This document shows positions 7,950 to 18,057 of a stretch of DNA of 64,000 nt, piece after piece; within the stretch, counting starts at the first letter, position 1, and each line of letters opens with the position of its first letter. The stretch is from JAITMY01 sp031553765. Its GTDB lineage: Bacteria; Bacteroidota; Bacteroidia; Bacteroidales; UBA932. The notes under the pieces were generated by a model, which saw only the letters and a program-made list of their open reading frames with translations, was not told the origin of the DNA and did no database searches. The stretch is taken from NCBI GenBank assembly GCA_031553765.1, contig JAVBKY010000001.1, forward strand, positions 186,001-250,000, read 5' to 3'. Both the position numbers and the translations under genes were made by a program.

Positions 7950-10900
7950 CTACAATACTTCTACTTTTTTATCCTTTTTCGATGAGAGGCGCTGCATATC
8001 CTCCGTCGAACCCACTATAAGGTTGTTAAACTCGCGTAGTCCGGTACCAGCAGGAATCAAGTGTCCGCAAATTACGTTCTCCTTCAAACCTTCCAGCGTA
8101 TCCACCTTACCACTTATAGCAGCCTCGTTGAGCACCTTGGTCGTTTCCTGGAACGATGCTGCCGACATAAAGCTACGGATTTGCAGAGCTGCACGAGTAA
8201 TACCTTGAAGAATCTGGCTCGATGTAGCAGGAACAGCATCACGCGCTTCCACCGTCTTCAAATCCTTACGCTTAAGCGTTGAATTTTCGTCGCGTAGCTT
8301 ACGTGACTCTACTATTTGTCCCACCTTAAGTTCGTTGGAATCACCAGCATCCACAACGACCTTCTTATCGAAAATATCGTCGTTTTCCTTCATGAATTCC
8401 CACTTATCCACTATCTCCTTCTCTAAGAAGCGAGTATCTCCCGAATCGGCAATTTCTACCTTACGCATCATCTGGCGAACAATAACCTCAAAGTGCTTGT
8501 CGTTAATCTTCACACCTTGTAAGCGGTACACTTCCTGCACCTCATTCACAATGTACTCCTGCACCTTGGTCGGACCCAAGATTTTCAAGATGTCATCAGG
8601 TGTAATAGCGCCATCCGAAAGCGGAGTACCGGCACGAACAAAGTCGTTTTCCTGTACCAGAATTTGCTTAGACAGGGGCACCAAGTAACTCTTTTGCTCG
8701 CCTGTTTTTGAAGTAACGGTAATTTCACGGTTACCACGCTTAATCTTACCCATCATAACCTCACCATCAATTTCCGAAACAACGGCAGGATTACTTGGGT
8801 TACGAGCCTCAAACAGTTCGGTTACACGGGGCAGACCACCGGTAATATCACCCGTTTTACCAACGGCGCGAGGAATCTTCACCAGCACATCACCCACCTT
8901 TACTTCCTGTCCTTTATCTACCTCCACGTGAGCACCTACAGGCAAACTATAAGTCTTAATCTCAACACCACCCTTACCCATGATTTTAACCAATGGGTTC
9001 TTGGTTTTGTCGCGCGACTCCACAATCACCTTTTCGCTGTGTCCGGTTTGCTCGTCCACCTCTTCCTTAAAGGTAACATTCTCTATCAAACTCTCAAAGT
9101 CAACCTTACCGGCAAACTCCGAGATAATAACAGCATTATATGGATCCCATTCGCAAATCAGATCGCCCTTCTTCACCTCTACTCCATTCTTAAAGAACAG
9201 CGTTGCACCATAAGGTACAGCGTGTGTGTATAAGGTTGCGCCGGTGTTCTTATCTACAATGAACAATTCAGCCAAACGTCCGATAACGGCATCAGCCTTC
9301 TTGCCATCCACCTCTTTCTCCACCGTACGCAATTCCTCAATCTTCAGTACGCCATCGTAGCGAGCTATAACTTTTGAGTTACTCATTACGTTAGAGGCAG
9401 TACCACCGACGTGGAATGTACGAAGAGTAAGCTGTGTACCAGGCTCACCGATAGACTGTGCGGCAATTACACCTACAGCCTCACCCTTCTGCACCATGCG
9501 TCCGGTAGCAAGGTTACGGCCGTAGCACTTCATGCACACACCCTTTTTCGATTCGCAGGTAAGCACCGAGCGAATTTCAACTTGCTCAATGGGTGAAGCC
9601 TCAATAGCCTTGGCAATTTCCTCTGTGATTTCATCACCCGATTTCACCAACACCTCGTTAGTAATGGGGTGAATTACATCGTGCACAGAGGTACGACCGA
9701 GAATACGCTCGCCCAATGAAACCACAACATCCTCGTTATTCTTAATAGCAGATGCTACCAAGCCGCGAAGCGTGCCACAGTCTTCTTCATTAATAATAAC
9801 GTCGTGCGAAACGTCCACCAAACGACGAGTCAAGTAACCGGCGTCAGCAGTCTTAAGAGCAGTATCGGCAAGACCCTTACGAGCACCGTGCGTAGAGATA
9901 AAATACTCCAACACGGACAGACCTTCCTTAAAGTTAGAAAGAATAGGGTTCTCAATAATTTGACCACCTTCAGCGCCTGACTTTTGGGGCTTGGCCATAA
10001 GACCACGCATACCCGACAGCTGACGAATTTGCTCCTTAGAACCACGGGCACCTGAGTCCAACATCATGTATACAGAGTTGAAACCTTGGTTATCCGACGT
10101 AAGCTGCTTCAACAGAATGTTAGTCAGGTTAGCATTAGTGTGTGTCCAAATATCAATTACTTGGTTATAGCGCTCGTTGTTGGTAATGAAGCCCATGTTA
10201 TAGTTGTTCTCCACTTCCGACACCTGGTTGTAACCTTCCTCTACCAGTTCCTGCTTTTCCTTAGGGATAATTACATCCTCCAGGTTGAACGACAAACCAC
10301 CTCTGAATGCCATTTGATAACCCAAATCCTTAATATCATCCAAGAACTTCGCTGTAGTAGCAATGCTGGTTTTCTTAATAATCACACCAATAATATCGCG
10401 AAGCGATTTCTTGGTCAGCAGCTCATTCAAGAAACCTACTTCCTTAGGTACGTATTGATTAAACATAATACGTCCTACGGTGGTTTCAATCATTTCGTAC
10501 TTGTAGGTATCAGTTTCGGCTTGCCAAATTGGGTAGCGTACCTTCACAATAGCGTGCAGGTCAACTGCCTTTTCGTTGTAGGCAATAAGCACCTCTTCTG
10601 TACCGTAAAAAGCCAAGCCCTCACCCTTTGCACCCTTACGCGGCTTAGTAATGTAGTACAAACCAAGCACCATGTCCTGCGAAGGAACGGTAATAGGAGC
10701 ACCGTTGGCGGGGTTCAAAATGTTGTGCGAGCCCAACATGAGCAACTGTGCCTCAAGAATAGCAGCATTGCCCAGCGGAAGGTGCACAGCCATTTGGTCA
10801 CCGTCAAAGTCGGCGTTGAAAGCCGTACAAGATAGCGGGTGCAGCTGAATAGCCTTACCCTCAATCAAGCGAGGTTGGAAAGCCTGAATACCCAAGCGGT

Positions 10901-12218
10901 GCAGCGTTGGTGCACGGTTGAGCAATACAGGGTGACCCTTCATCACGTTTTCGAGAATATCGAAAATAACGGGATCCTTGCGGTCTACAATTTTCTTTGC
11001 CGATTTTACGGTCTTTACTATTCCACGCTCAATGAGTTTACGAATAACAAACGGCTTAAACAGCTCAGCAGCCATTTCCTTAGGCAATCCGCACTCGTGC
11101 ATTTTGAGCTCCGGACCTACCACAATTACCGAACGAGCTGAGTAGTCAACACGCTTACCCAACAGGTTCTGACGGAAACGACCTTGCTTACCTTTTAAGC
11201 TATCGCTAAGAGACTTCAGCGCGCGGTTGGCTTCGGTCTTCACCGCGTTAGCCTTGCGCGAGTTGTCAAATAGCGAGTCAACAGCCTCCTGCAACATGCG
11301 TTTCTCGTTACGCAAAATTACTTCAGGAGCCTTAATTTCAATAAGCCTTTTCAGGCGGTTGTTACGAATAATTACGCGACGGTACAGGTCGTTCAAGTCC
11401 GACGTTGCAAAACGGCCACCATCCAATGGAACCAAAGGACGCAATTCCGGTGGGATAACCGGAAGTACCTTCATAATCATCCATTCGGGCTTGTTTACTT
11501 CCCTTGATTCACGGAAAGCTTCCACCTCTTGCAAACGCTTCAAGGCTTCTGTCTTACGTTGTTGTGAAGTTTCACGGCTTGCCCTATCGCGCAGGTCATA
11601 TGAAAGTGTATCGAGGTCAATACGCTGCAACAGCATGTAAATAGCCTCGGCACCCATGCCGGCAATAAACTTGTTAGGATCGGTATCCTCCAGATGAGCA
11701 TTTTCCTTCGGAAGAGTTTCCTTAATTTGAAGGTACTCTTCTTCGGTCAACAGGTCATTGGTATTAATACCTTGCGCTGCCATAATACCCGGTTGCACCA
11801 CCACGTAGCGCTCGTAGTAAATCACAGCATCCAATTTCTTAGTAGGTATTCCCAGCAAGTAGCCAATCTTATTAGGTAGCGAGCGGAAGTACCAAATGTG
11901 AGCAACGGGTACCACCAAGTTGATGTGTCCCATGCGCTCACGACGTACCTTCTTCTCCGTAACCTCTACACCGCAGCGGTCACACACAATGCCTTTGTAT
12001 CGTATGCGCTTGTACTTTCCGCAATGGCACTCATAGTCCTTTACCGGACCAAAAATGCGTTCGCAGAAAAGACCGTCACGTTCTGGCTTGTAGGTACGGT
12101 AGTTAATGGTTTCGGGCTTTAGCACCTCACCGCTCGATAGGCCAAGAATGTGCTCCGGCGAAGCAAGGCTGATGCTTATTTGGTTAAAGTTGCTTTTGAG
12201 CTTAGTCTCTTTTTTCAT
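7950..12218 (-). CDS. rpoC: DNA-directed RNA polymerase subunit beta'
   Basis: 1422 aa from the ATG at 12218 (MKKETKLKSNFNQISISLAS), which is the start conserved in relatives; an upstream ATG at 12317 would add 33 residues encoded by a repeat and is rejected. The zinc-binding cysteines C64, C66, C79 and C82 are present. The catalytic NADFDGD motif holding Mg2+ lies at 468-474. The bridge/trigger-loop region and a second zinc site (CESKKGVCMKC) follow. Length is normal for Bacteroidota beta'. It is the last gene of a long minus-strand cluster; a 176-bp spacer with two hairpin repeats separates it from rpoB, and a terminator follows. Confidence 0.98.
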   Translation of the reverse strand: MKKETKLKSNFNQISISLASPEHILGLSSGEVLKPETINYRTYKPERDGLFCERIFGPVKDYECHCGKYKRIRYKGIVCDRCGVEVTEKKVRRERMGHINLVVPVAHIWYFRSLPNKIGYLLGIPTKKLDAVIYYERYVVVQPGIMAAQGINTNDLLTEEEYLQIKETLPKENAHLEDTDPNKFIAGMGAEAIYMLLQRIDLDTLSYDLRDRASRETSQQRKTEALKRLQEVEAFRESREVNKPEWMIMKVLPVIPPELRPLVPLDGGRFATSDLNDLYRRVIIRNNRLKRLIEIKAPEVILRNEKRMLQEAVDSLFDNSRKANAVKTEANRALKSLSDSLKGKQGRFRQNLLGKRVDYSARSVIVVGPELKMHECGLPKEMAAELFKPFVIRKLIERGIVKTVKSAKKIVDRKDPVIFDILENVMKGHPVLLNRAPTLHRLGIQAFQPRLIEGKAIQLHPLSCTAFNADFDGDQMAVHLPLGNAAILEAQLLMLGSHNILNPANGAPITVPSQDMVLGLYYITKPRKGAKGEGLAFYGTEEVLIAYNEKAVDLHAIVKVRYPIWQAETDTYKYEMIETTVGRIMFNQYVPKEVGFLNELLTKKSLRDIIGVIIKKTSIATTAKFLDDIKDLGYQMAFRGGLSFNLEDVIIPKEKQELVEEGYNQVSEVENNYNMGFITNNERYNQVIDIWTHTNANLTNILLKQLTSDNQGFNSVYMMLDSGARGSKEQIRQLSGMRGLMAKPQKSGAEGGQIIENPILSNFKEGLSVLEYFISTHGARKGLADTALKTADAGYLTRRLVDVSHDVIINEEDCGTLRGLVASAIKNNEDVVVSLGERILGRTSVHDVIHPITNEVLVKSGDEITEEIAKAIEASPIEQVEIRSVLTCESKKGVCMKCYGRNLATGRMVQKGEAVGVIAAQSIGEPGTQLTLRTFHVGGTASNVMSNSKVIARYDGVLKIEELRTVEKEVDGKKADAVIGRLAELFIVDKNTGATLYTHAVPYGATLFFKNGVEVKKGDLICEWDPYNAVIISEFAGKVDFESLIENVTFKEEVDEQTGHSEKVIVESRDKTKNPLVKIMGKGGVEIKTYSLPVGAHVEVDKGQEVKVGDVLVKIPRAVGKTGDITGGLPRVTELFEARNPSNPAVVSEIDGEVMMGKIKRGNREITVTSKTGEQKSYLVPLSKQILVQENDFVRAGTPLSDGAITPDDILKILGPTKVQEYIVNEVQEVYRLQGVKINDKHFEVIVRQMMRKVEIADSGDTRFLEKEIVDKWEFMKENDDIFDKKVVVDAGDSNELKVGQIVESRKLRDENSTLKRKDLKTVEARDAVPATSSQILQGITRAALQIRSFMSAASFQETTKVLNEAAISGKVDTLEGLKENVICGHLIPAGTGLREFNNLIVGSTEDMQRLSSKKDKKVEVL

Positions 12219-12224
12219 CGTAAA

Positions 12225-12392
12225 ATTTATTACGCCCTTGTTTTGAATTTCGAAATCTACACTTTGTGTTGTCATTGCGAACTTGATTCGCAATCCTGCT
12301 TGGGAATCCCGGATCAAGCCCGGAATGACACTACATGGTGGCCTTGTGCGTCCGCCAAGCCCCTCTCTTGTGGAGAGGGGTTGGGGAGAGGC
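12225..12392. repeat. Two repeat-type hairpins between rpoB and rpoC
   Basis: The rpoB-rpoC spacer contains ATTGCGAA-CTTGA-TTCGCAAT (12274-12294, perfect 8-bp stem) followed by CCCGG..CCGG words, then CCCCTCTC-TTGTG-GAGAGGGG (12360-12380, perfect 8-bp stem). Sequences of this wording (GTCATTGCGA..., CCCCTCTC...GAGAGGGGTTGGGG) recur in spacers of many bacterial genomes. Here they sit inside the rpoBC transcript and could affect its processing. Confidence 0.6.
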
Positions 12393-12394
12393 CT

Positions 12395-15300
12395 TTAGTC
12401 CATGTTAATGCTCAAGCCTAAGCCGCGGAGCTCGTGCAACAGCACGTTGAGCGACTCGGGTAAGCCGGGCGTCGGCATAGGATCGCCCTTCACAATGGTT
12501 TCGTAAGTCTTTGCACGACCTACTACGTCGTCGGATTTCACCGTCAGAATTTCCTGAAGTATGTTGGCTGCGCCGAATGCTTCCAGCGCCCACACTTCCA
12601 TCTCTCCAAAACGCTGACCACCGAACTGCGCCTTACCTCCCAACGGCTGCTGGGTAATAAGCGAGTACGGACCAATCGAACGAGCGTGCATCTTATCGTC
12701 AACCATGTGACCCAACTTAATCATGTAGATTATACCTACTGTAGCGGGTTGGTCAAACTTCTCACCGGTACCACCGTCACGCAAGTAAGTCTTACCAAAG
12801 CGTGGTAAGCCAGCCTTGTCGGTGTACTCAGTAAGGTGGCTAAGCTGCGCTCCATCAAAAATAGGAGTTGCAAACTTCATGCCCATAGTTCTACCTGCCC
12901 AGCCTAATACAGTTTCGTAAATCTGTCCAAGGTTCATACGCGAAGGCACGCCGAGGGGGTTAAGCACGATGTCCACAATAGTACCATCCTCAAGGAATGG
13001 CATATCTTCATCGCGTACAACCCTTGCCACAATACCCTTGTTACCGTGACGACCTGCCATCTTATCACCTACCGTAATCTTACGCTTCTTGGCAATGTAT
13101 ACCTTAGCCATTTGTACAATACCCGTGGGTAGTTCATCACCAATGGTGAGGTTGTACTTTTTGCGCTTTACCTCGGCATCCAACTCCTTAAACTTAATCA
13201 GGTAGTTGTTTACCAACTTACGTATAATGGTGTTCTTATCCTTATCTGTTGTCCACTTGGTAGAGTTTATGCTGGCATAATCCAAGTCCATCAGCACGCG
13301 CTGAGTGAACTTTTGTCCCTTAGTAATAACCTCTGCACCGAAGTAGTCCGTCACACCCTGCGAAGTCTTACCGTTTACAACAGTAAAGAGCTTCTCAACC
13401 AAGCGAGTCTTCAGCTCTGTTGCGCGAACAGTAGCCTCTGCATCAATCTTCTGCAGCAGCTGCTTTTCAGTGCTTTTGGAAGCCTTCTTTTCGTCCTTAT
13501 CCTTAATTACGCGGGTAAACAACTTCTTGTTAATCACCGTACCGTAAAGTGAGGGCGAGGCCTTCAATGAAGCGTCCTTCACGTCACCTGCCTTGTCGCC
13601 GAAGATGGCGCGCAGCAACTTCTCCTCAGGTGAGGGATCACTTTCACCCTTAGGTGTAATTTTACCAATCAAAATATCGCCCGGTACCACAGAAGCACCA
13701 ATGCGAATAAGACCGTGCTCATCCAAGTTACGCGTGGCTTCTTCGCTCACGTTAGGTATATCTGAGGTCAATTCCTCCATACCGCGCTTGGTGTCACGTA
13801 CCTCCATAATGTACTCGTCGATGTGAATAGAGGTGAAGATATCTTCGCGCACCAAACGCTCCGAAAGCACAATAGCATCCTCAAAGTTGTACCCCTTCCA
13901 GGGCATGAATGCCACCTTAAGGTTGCGTCCCAATGCCAACTCACCACCCTGTGTAGAGTAGCCTTCGGTCATCAGGTCGCCCTTCTTCACCTGCTGTCCC
14001 TTGCGCACTACAGGGCGAAGGTTAATGCAAGTATTTTGGTTGGTCTTTTGGTATTTGAAAATCTTGTAAACGGTAACGTCTGAATCGAAAGAAACAAACT
14101 TTTCATCCTCTGTGTAGTTGTACTTCACATGAATTTCCTTCGAGTCAACGTATACTACCACACCGTCGCGCTCGGCCATAATTTGTGTACGGCTGTCGCG
14201 CACCACCTCTCCTTCCAATCCGGTACCTACAATAGGTGCCTCTGGGCGAATAAGCGGAACGGCTTGCCTCATCATGTTCGCACCCATCAAGGCACGGTTA
14301 GCATCGTCGTTTTCCAAGAAAGGAATCAGCGAAGCTGCGATAGAAGCAATTTGGTTAGGTGCCACGTCCATCAGCTCTACCTTTTCGGGTTCTTCCACGG
14401 GGTAGTCAGCCTCCAAGCGGCACTTGATACGCGGGTCAGTAAACTTACCCTTATCATCAATAAGAGCATTTGCCTGTGCAATCATCTTATCCTCTTCCTC
14501 CTCGGCACTCATGTACACAACGTCAGCGTTATTCAAGTTAACGCGACCGTTATCTACCTTACGATAAGGAGTTTCAATAAATCCGAGGTTGTTGATTCGC
14601 GCGTAAACACAAAGCGACGAAATCAAACCGATGTTCGGACCTTCAGGTGTTTCAATGGGACACAAACGACCGTAGTGCGTATAGTGTACGTCACGTACCT
14701 CGAAACCTGCACGCTCACGGCTAAGACCACCAGGACCGAGAGCCGACAAACGACGCTTGTGCGTGATTTCGGCCAGCGGGTTGGTTTGGTCCATGAACTG
14801 CGAGAGCTGATTCGTACCAAAGAATGAATTGATTACCGAAGACAAAGTCTTAGCGTTAATCAAATCAATAGGCGTAAACACCTCGTTATCGCGAACATTC
14901 ATACGTTCACGAATGGTACGTGCCATACGAGCCAAGCCCACGCTAAACTGGTTAGCGAGCTGCTCACCCACTGAACGAACGCGACGGTTGCTCAAGTGGT
15001 CAATATCATCCACATCGGCCTTTGAGTTGATGAGCTGAATAAGGTGGCTGATGATGGCAATCATGTCATCCTTAGTCAACACCTTAATATCATCAGAAAT
15101 TGTAAGATTCAACTTCTTGTTGATACGGTAGCGACCCACATCACCCAAGTCGTAACGCTTATCCGAGAAGAACAACTTCTCAATAACGTCACGAGCCGTA
15201 GCCTCATCAGGTGGTTCAGAGCTGCGCAGCTGGCGGTAAATGTATACCACAGCTTCCTTCTCCGAGTTACAGGGATCCTTCTGCATGGTGTTCAAAATAA

Positions 15301-16222
15301 TTGAATACTCCGCAGCATTGGTACCTTCCTTATGCAAGAGGATTGACTTAGCGCCAGCCTCCAGTATAGCATCAATGTGTTCCTTTTCGAGCACAATCTC
15401 GCGGTCAATAACTACCTCGTTACGCTCAATAGAAACGACCTCACCAGTATCTTCGTCCACAAAGTCCTCAATCCACGATTTGAGCACACGGGCAGCCAAA
15501 CGGCGGCCTACACACTTGCTCAATGTGCTTTTTGAAACCTTGATTTCATCAGCAAGGTTAAATATTTCGAGTATATCTTTATCCGACTCGTAACCAATAG
15601 CACGAAGCAAAGTGGTTACAGGCAACTTTTTCTTACGGTCAATGTAAGCGTACATCACGTTGTTTATGTCCGTAGCAAATTCAATCCACGAACCCTTGAA
15701 CGGGATAATACGCGCCGAGTAAAGTTTGGTACCGTTAGCGTGTACACTCTGGCCAAAGAATACGCCGGGAGAGCGGTGCAGCTGCGATACAACCACGCGC
15801 TCGGCTCCGTTGATAACGAACGTGCCGCGCGGGGTCATGTAGGGAATGGTACCCAAGTACACATCCTGAATCACGGTATCGAAGTCCTCGTGTTCTGGGT
15901 CGGTACAGTAGAGCTTTAACTTGGCCTTCAGCGGGACACTGTAGGTAAGGCCACGTTCCAAACACTCGTCAATGCTATAGCGAGGTGGATCAATAAAGTA
16001 ATCCACAAACTCCAGCACGAAGTTGTTGCGAGTATCGGTAATGGGGAAATTTTCCTGGAAAACCTTGAAGAGACCTTCGTTCTTACGGTTCTCAGGTGTT
16101 GTTTCAAGCTGGAAGAAGTCTTGAAACGACTTGAGCTGAACTTCAAGAAAGTCCGGGTGCTCAAGCTTGTTTTTGGTAGTCGCGAAGCTTATTCGCTCGG
16201 CAGCTTTATTTTGTGAAAGCAT
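12395..16222 (-). CDS. rpoB: DNA-directed RNA polymerase subunit beta
   Basis: 1275 aa, full length for this phylum (start MLSQNKAAERISFA, end LHELRGLGLSINMD). The rifampicin-binding region F-F-G-T-N-Q-L-S-Q-F-M-D-Q-T-N-P-L, with H-K-R-R-L-S-A-L-G-P-G-G-L following, is intact and of the ordinary susceptible type at the positions I can read. The conserved G-D-K-M-A-G-R-H-G-N-K-G motif is near residue 1040. With beta' it forms the catalytic core of RNA polymerase. It follows rplL on the same strand after 110 nt and precedes rpoC. Confidence 0.98.
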   Translation of the reverse strand: MLSQNKAAERISFATTKNKLEHPDFLEVQLKSFQDFFQLETTPENRKNEGLFKVFQENFPITDTRNNFVLEFVDYFIDPPRYSIDECLERGLTYSVPLKAKLKLYCTDPEHEDFDTVIQDVYLGTIPYMTPRGTFVINGAERVVVSQLHRSPGVFFGQSVHANGTKLYSARIIPFKGSWIEFATDINNVMYAYIDRKKKLPVTTLLRAIGYESDKDILEIFNLADEIKVSKSTLSKCVGRRLAARVLKSWIEDFVDEDTGEVVSIERNEVVIDREIVLEKEHIDAILEAGAKSILLHKEGTNAAEYSIILNTMQKDPCNSEKEAVVYIYRQLRSSEPPDEATARDVIEKLFFSDKRYDLGDVGRYRINKKLNLTISDDIKVLTKDDMIAIISHLIQLINSKADVDDIDHLSNRRVRSVGEQLANQFSVGLARMARTIRERMNVRDNEVFTPIDLINAKTLSSVINSFFGTNQLSQFMDQTNPLAEITHKRRLSALGPGGLSRERAGFEVRDVHYTHYGRLCPIETPEGPNIGLISSLCVYARINNLGFIETPYRKVDNGRVNLNNADVVYMSAEEEEDKMIAQANALIDDKGKFTDPRIKCRLEADYPVEEPEKVELMDVAPNQIASIAASLIPFLENDDANRALMGANMMRQAVPLIRPEAPIVGTGLEGEVVRDSRTQIMAERDGVVVYVDSKEIHVKYNYTEDEKFVSFDSDVTVYKIFKYQKTNQNTCINLRPVVRKGQQVKKGDLMTEGYSTQGGELALGRNLKVAFMPWKGYNFEDAIVLSERLVREDIFTSIHIDEYIMEVRDTKRGMEELTSDIPNVSEEATRNLDEHGLIRIGASVVPGDILIGKITPKGESDPSPEEKLLRAIFGDKAGDVKDASLKASPSLYGTVINKKLFTRVIKDKDEKKASKSTEKQLLQKIDAEATVRATELKTRLVEKLFTVVNGKTSQGVTDYFGAEVITKGQKFTQRVLMDLDYASINSTKWTTDKDKNTIIRKLVNNYLIKFKELDAEVKRKKYNLTIGDELPTGIVQMAKVYIAKKRKITVGDKMAGRHGNKGIVARVVRDEDMPFLEDGTIVDIVLNPLGVPSRMNLGQIYETVLGWAGRTMGMKFATPIFDGAQLSHLTEYTDKAGLPRFGKTYLRDGGTGEKFDQPATVGIIYMIKLGHMVDDKMHARSIGPYSLITQQPLGGKAQFGGQRFGEMEVWALEAFGAANILQEILTVKSDDVVGRAKTYETIVKGDPMPTPGLPESLNVLLHELRGLGLSINMD

Positions 16223-16332
16223 TGAATTATAGGTAAGGTGTGGAACTCGAAACTACGCTTGTAAACAGCAATAGGTTTAGAGCCTCATCACTAAGAGGCT
16301 CCAAACCTAACTACTTGACAGTAAGGAGATTA

Positions 16333-16707
16333 TTATTTAACCTCAACTTCTGCGCCAGCTTCTTCGAGTTGCTTCTTGATGTTCTCAGCATCAGCCTTAG
16401 AAACCTTTTCCTTCACGGCCTTAGGAGCACCGTCTACGAGATCCTTAGCTTCCTTCAAACCAAGACCGGTGATGTCCTTCACAACCTTAACCACTTGCAG
16501 CTTGTTGCCACCAGCGCTCTTCATGATAACATCAAACTCGGTTTGCTCAGCAGCAGCAGCGCCACCAGCAGCAGGAGCAGCAGCAACTGCAACAGCAGCA
16601 GCAGCAGGCTCAATGCCATACTCATCCTTCAGGATCTTTGCAAGTTCGCTAACTTCTTTAACGGTAAGGTTTACCAGCTCTTCAGCTAATTTCTTTACGT
16701 CTGCCAT
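16333..16707 (-). CDS. rplL: 50S ribosomal protein L7/L12
   Basis: 124 aa. The N-terminal dimerisation helix pair (M-A-D-V-K-K-L-A-E-E-L-V-N-L-T) is followed by an Ala-rich hinge (about residues 35-52) and the C-terminal factor-binding domain with G-G-N-K-L-Q-V-V-K-V and G-L-G-L-K-E-A-K-D-L-V-D. Multiple copies form the ribosomal stalk that recruits EF-Tu and EF-G. It lies 87 nt after rplJ and 110 nt before rpoB. Confidence 0.97.
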   Translation of the reverse strand: MADVKKLAEELVNLTVKEVSELAKILKDEYGIEPAAAAVAVAAAPAAGGAAAAEQTEFDVIMKSAGGNKLQVVKVVKDITGLGLKEAKDLVDGAPKAVKEKVSKADAENIKKQLEEAGAEVEVK

Positions 16708-16794
16708 TTTATTTTTAATTTAAAAAGATTTTTGTTTTGATTTTACGCTACCCTATTTATTTGGTCGCCGAGCAGCACGGCGTATTGTGCGATA

Positions 16795-17319
16795 TTACGC
16801 GGCACGCTCTTCGAGCGTCTTAACAATGCCGGCCAACTTACCACCTGCTGATTGCAGAGCGGATATAACGTTTTTAGCAGGCGATTGTAGAAGCGTAATA
16901 ACATCGCCGATAAGCTCCTCACGGCTCTTGATGTTCACCAAGTCTTCGAGCATGTTGTCGCCAATATAAAGCGACTCCTGCACGTAGGCTGCCTTAAGAA
17001 TGGGCTTGTCGTTCTTTGCGCGGAATTCCTTGATAACCTTAGCGGGTACGTTTGCTGCACCGGCAGTAAACATAAGCGCTGTGGAACCCTTTAGCACTTC
17101 AAAAATAGCGGTTTCAGCGAAACCATTCTTCTCTAGCGCCTTTTGTAGCAAGGTATTCTTTACAACTGTCAACTTCACTTCCTTCTCAAAGCACTTTCTC
17201 CTCAAAGCAGTAGTTTTCTCGGCATTTAATTCCGAAATATCTGCGAGGTAAAAGTTGGGAGTTTCCTTAAGCTGTTCGGCTAACTTATCGATAATAACGT
17301 TTTTTTCTTCCTTCTTCAT
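16795..17319 (-). CDS. rplJ: 50S ribosomal protein L10
   Basis: 174 aa. Typical opening K-x-x-I-I-D-K-L-A-E-Q-L-K-E, central T-A-L-R-R-K-C-F-E-K-E-V and V-V-K-N-T-L-L-Q-K-A motifs, and a C-terminal helix (residues about 140-170) that anchors L7/L12 dimers. L10 binds 23S rRNA at the stalk base. It follows rplA by 15 nt. In many bacteria L10 autoregulates its leader; I see no obvious mimic here. Confidence 0.96.
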   Translation of the reverse strand: MKKEEKNVIIDKLAEQLKETPNFYLADISELNAEKTTALRRKCFEKEVKLTVVKNTLLQKALEKNGFAETAIFEVLKGSTALMFTAGAANVPAKVIKEFRAKNDKPILKAAYVQESLYIGDNMLEDLVNIKSREELIGDVITLLQSPAKNVISALQSAGGKLAGIVKTLEERAA

Positions 17320-17334
17320 GGTTCAAATTAGTTA

Positions 17335-18033
17335 TTACGATTTTTCTTCAACCGACTTTGGATCAATGGCCAAACCAGGACTCATGGTAGACGACAAGGT
17401 AATGCTCTTGATGTATGTTCCCTTAGCTGCTGAAGGCTTAAGCTTCACAATGGTGTGAATAAGCTCATGCGCGTTTTCAGCAATCTTTTGGGCATCAAAA
17501 GATACCTTACCAATAGCAGCGTGAATGATACCAGCTTTATCAACCTTAAAGTCAATTTTACCAGCCTTCACTTCTTGTACTGCCTTACCTACCTCCATGG
17601 TCACAGTACCGGTCTTGGGGTTAGGCATCAAGCCACGAGGGCCGAGTACCTTACCAAGCATACCAATCTTGGCCATTACGCTAGGCATGGTGATAATAAC
17701 ATCAATGTCAGTCCATCCGCCCTTGATTTTGTCAATATAGTCGTCCAATCCAACGTGGTCTGCGCCAGCCGCTTTCGCTTCGGCTTCCTTGTCGGGCGTG
17801 CAGAGCACCAACACACGTACGCTTTTACCCGTACCGTGGGGCAATGATACTACGCCACGAACCATTTGGTTAGATTTCTTAGGGTCAACACCCAAGCGCA
17901 CAGCCACGTCAACCGATGCATCAAACTTGGTAAAGGTAATATCCTTTACCAGCTGAGATGCTTCGCCCAACTTGTACTGCTTGCCCGGCTCAACCTTTGC
18001 TAAGACAACCTTTCTGTTTTTTGTAGGCTTCAT
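17335..18033 (-). CDS. rplA: 50S ribosomal protein L1
   Basis: 232 aa, normal length. Contains F-D-A-S-V-D-V-A-V-R-L-G-V-D-P-K and L-G-P-R-G-L-M-P-N-P-K-T-G-T-V-T, the signature of L1. L1 binds the mobile L1 stalk of 23S rRNA and commonly represses its own operon. It lies 24 nt after rplK and 15 nt before rplJ, the conserved gene order. Confidence 0.97.
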   Translation of the reverse strand: MKPTKNRKVVLAKVEPGKQYKLGEASQLVKDITFTKFDASVDVAVRLGVDPKKSNQMVRGVVSLPHGTGKSVRVLVLCTPDKEAEAKAAGADHVGLDDYIDKIKGGWTDIDVIITMPSVMAKIGMLGKVLGPRGLMPNPKTGTVTMEVGKAVQEVKAGKIDFKVDKAGIIHAAIGKVSFDAQKIAENAHELIHTIVKLKPSAAKGTYIKSITLSSTMSPGLAIDPKSVEEKS

Positions 18034-18057
18034 TTCTTAAACTACGATTTTTTTGAT

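Noticed and set aside
10086..10835. 249-aa antisense frame in rpoC
   Set aside because: Shadow of the highly biased rpoC reading; no start signal or family.
14129..14827. 232-aa antisense frame in rpoB
   Set aside because: Shadow of rpoB; composition is that of reversed codons.
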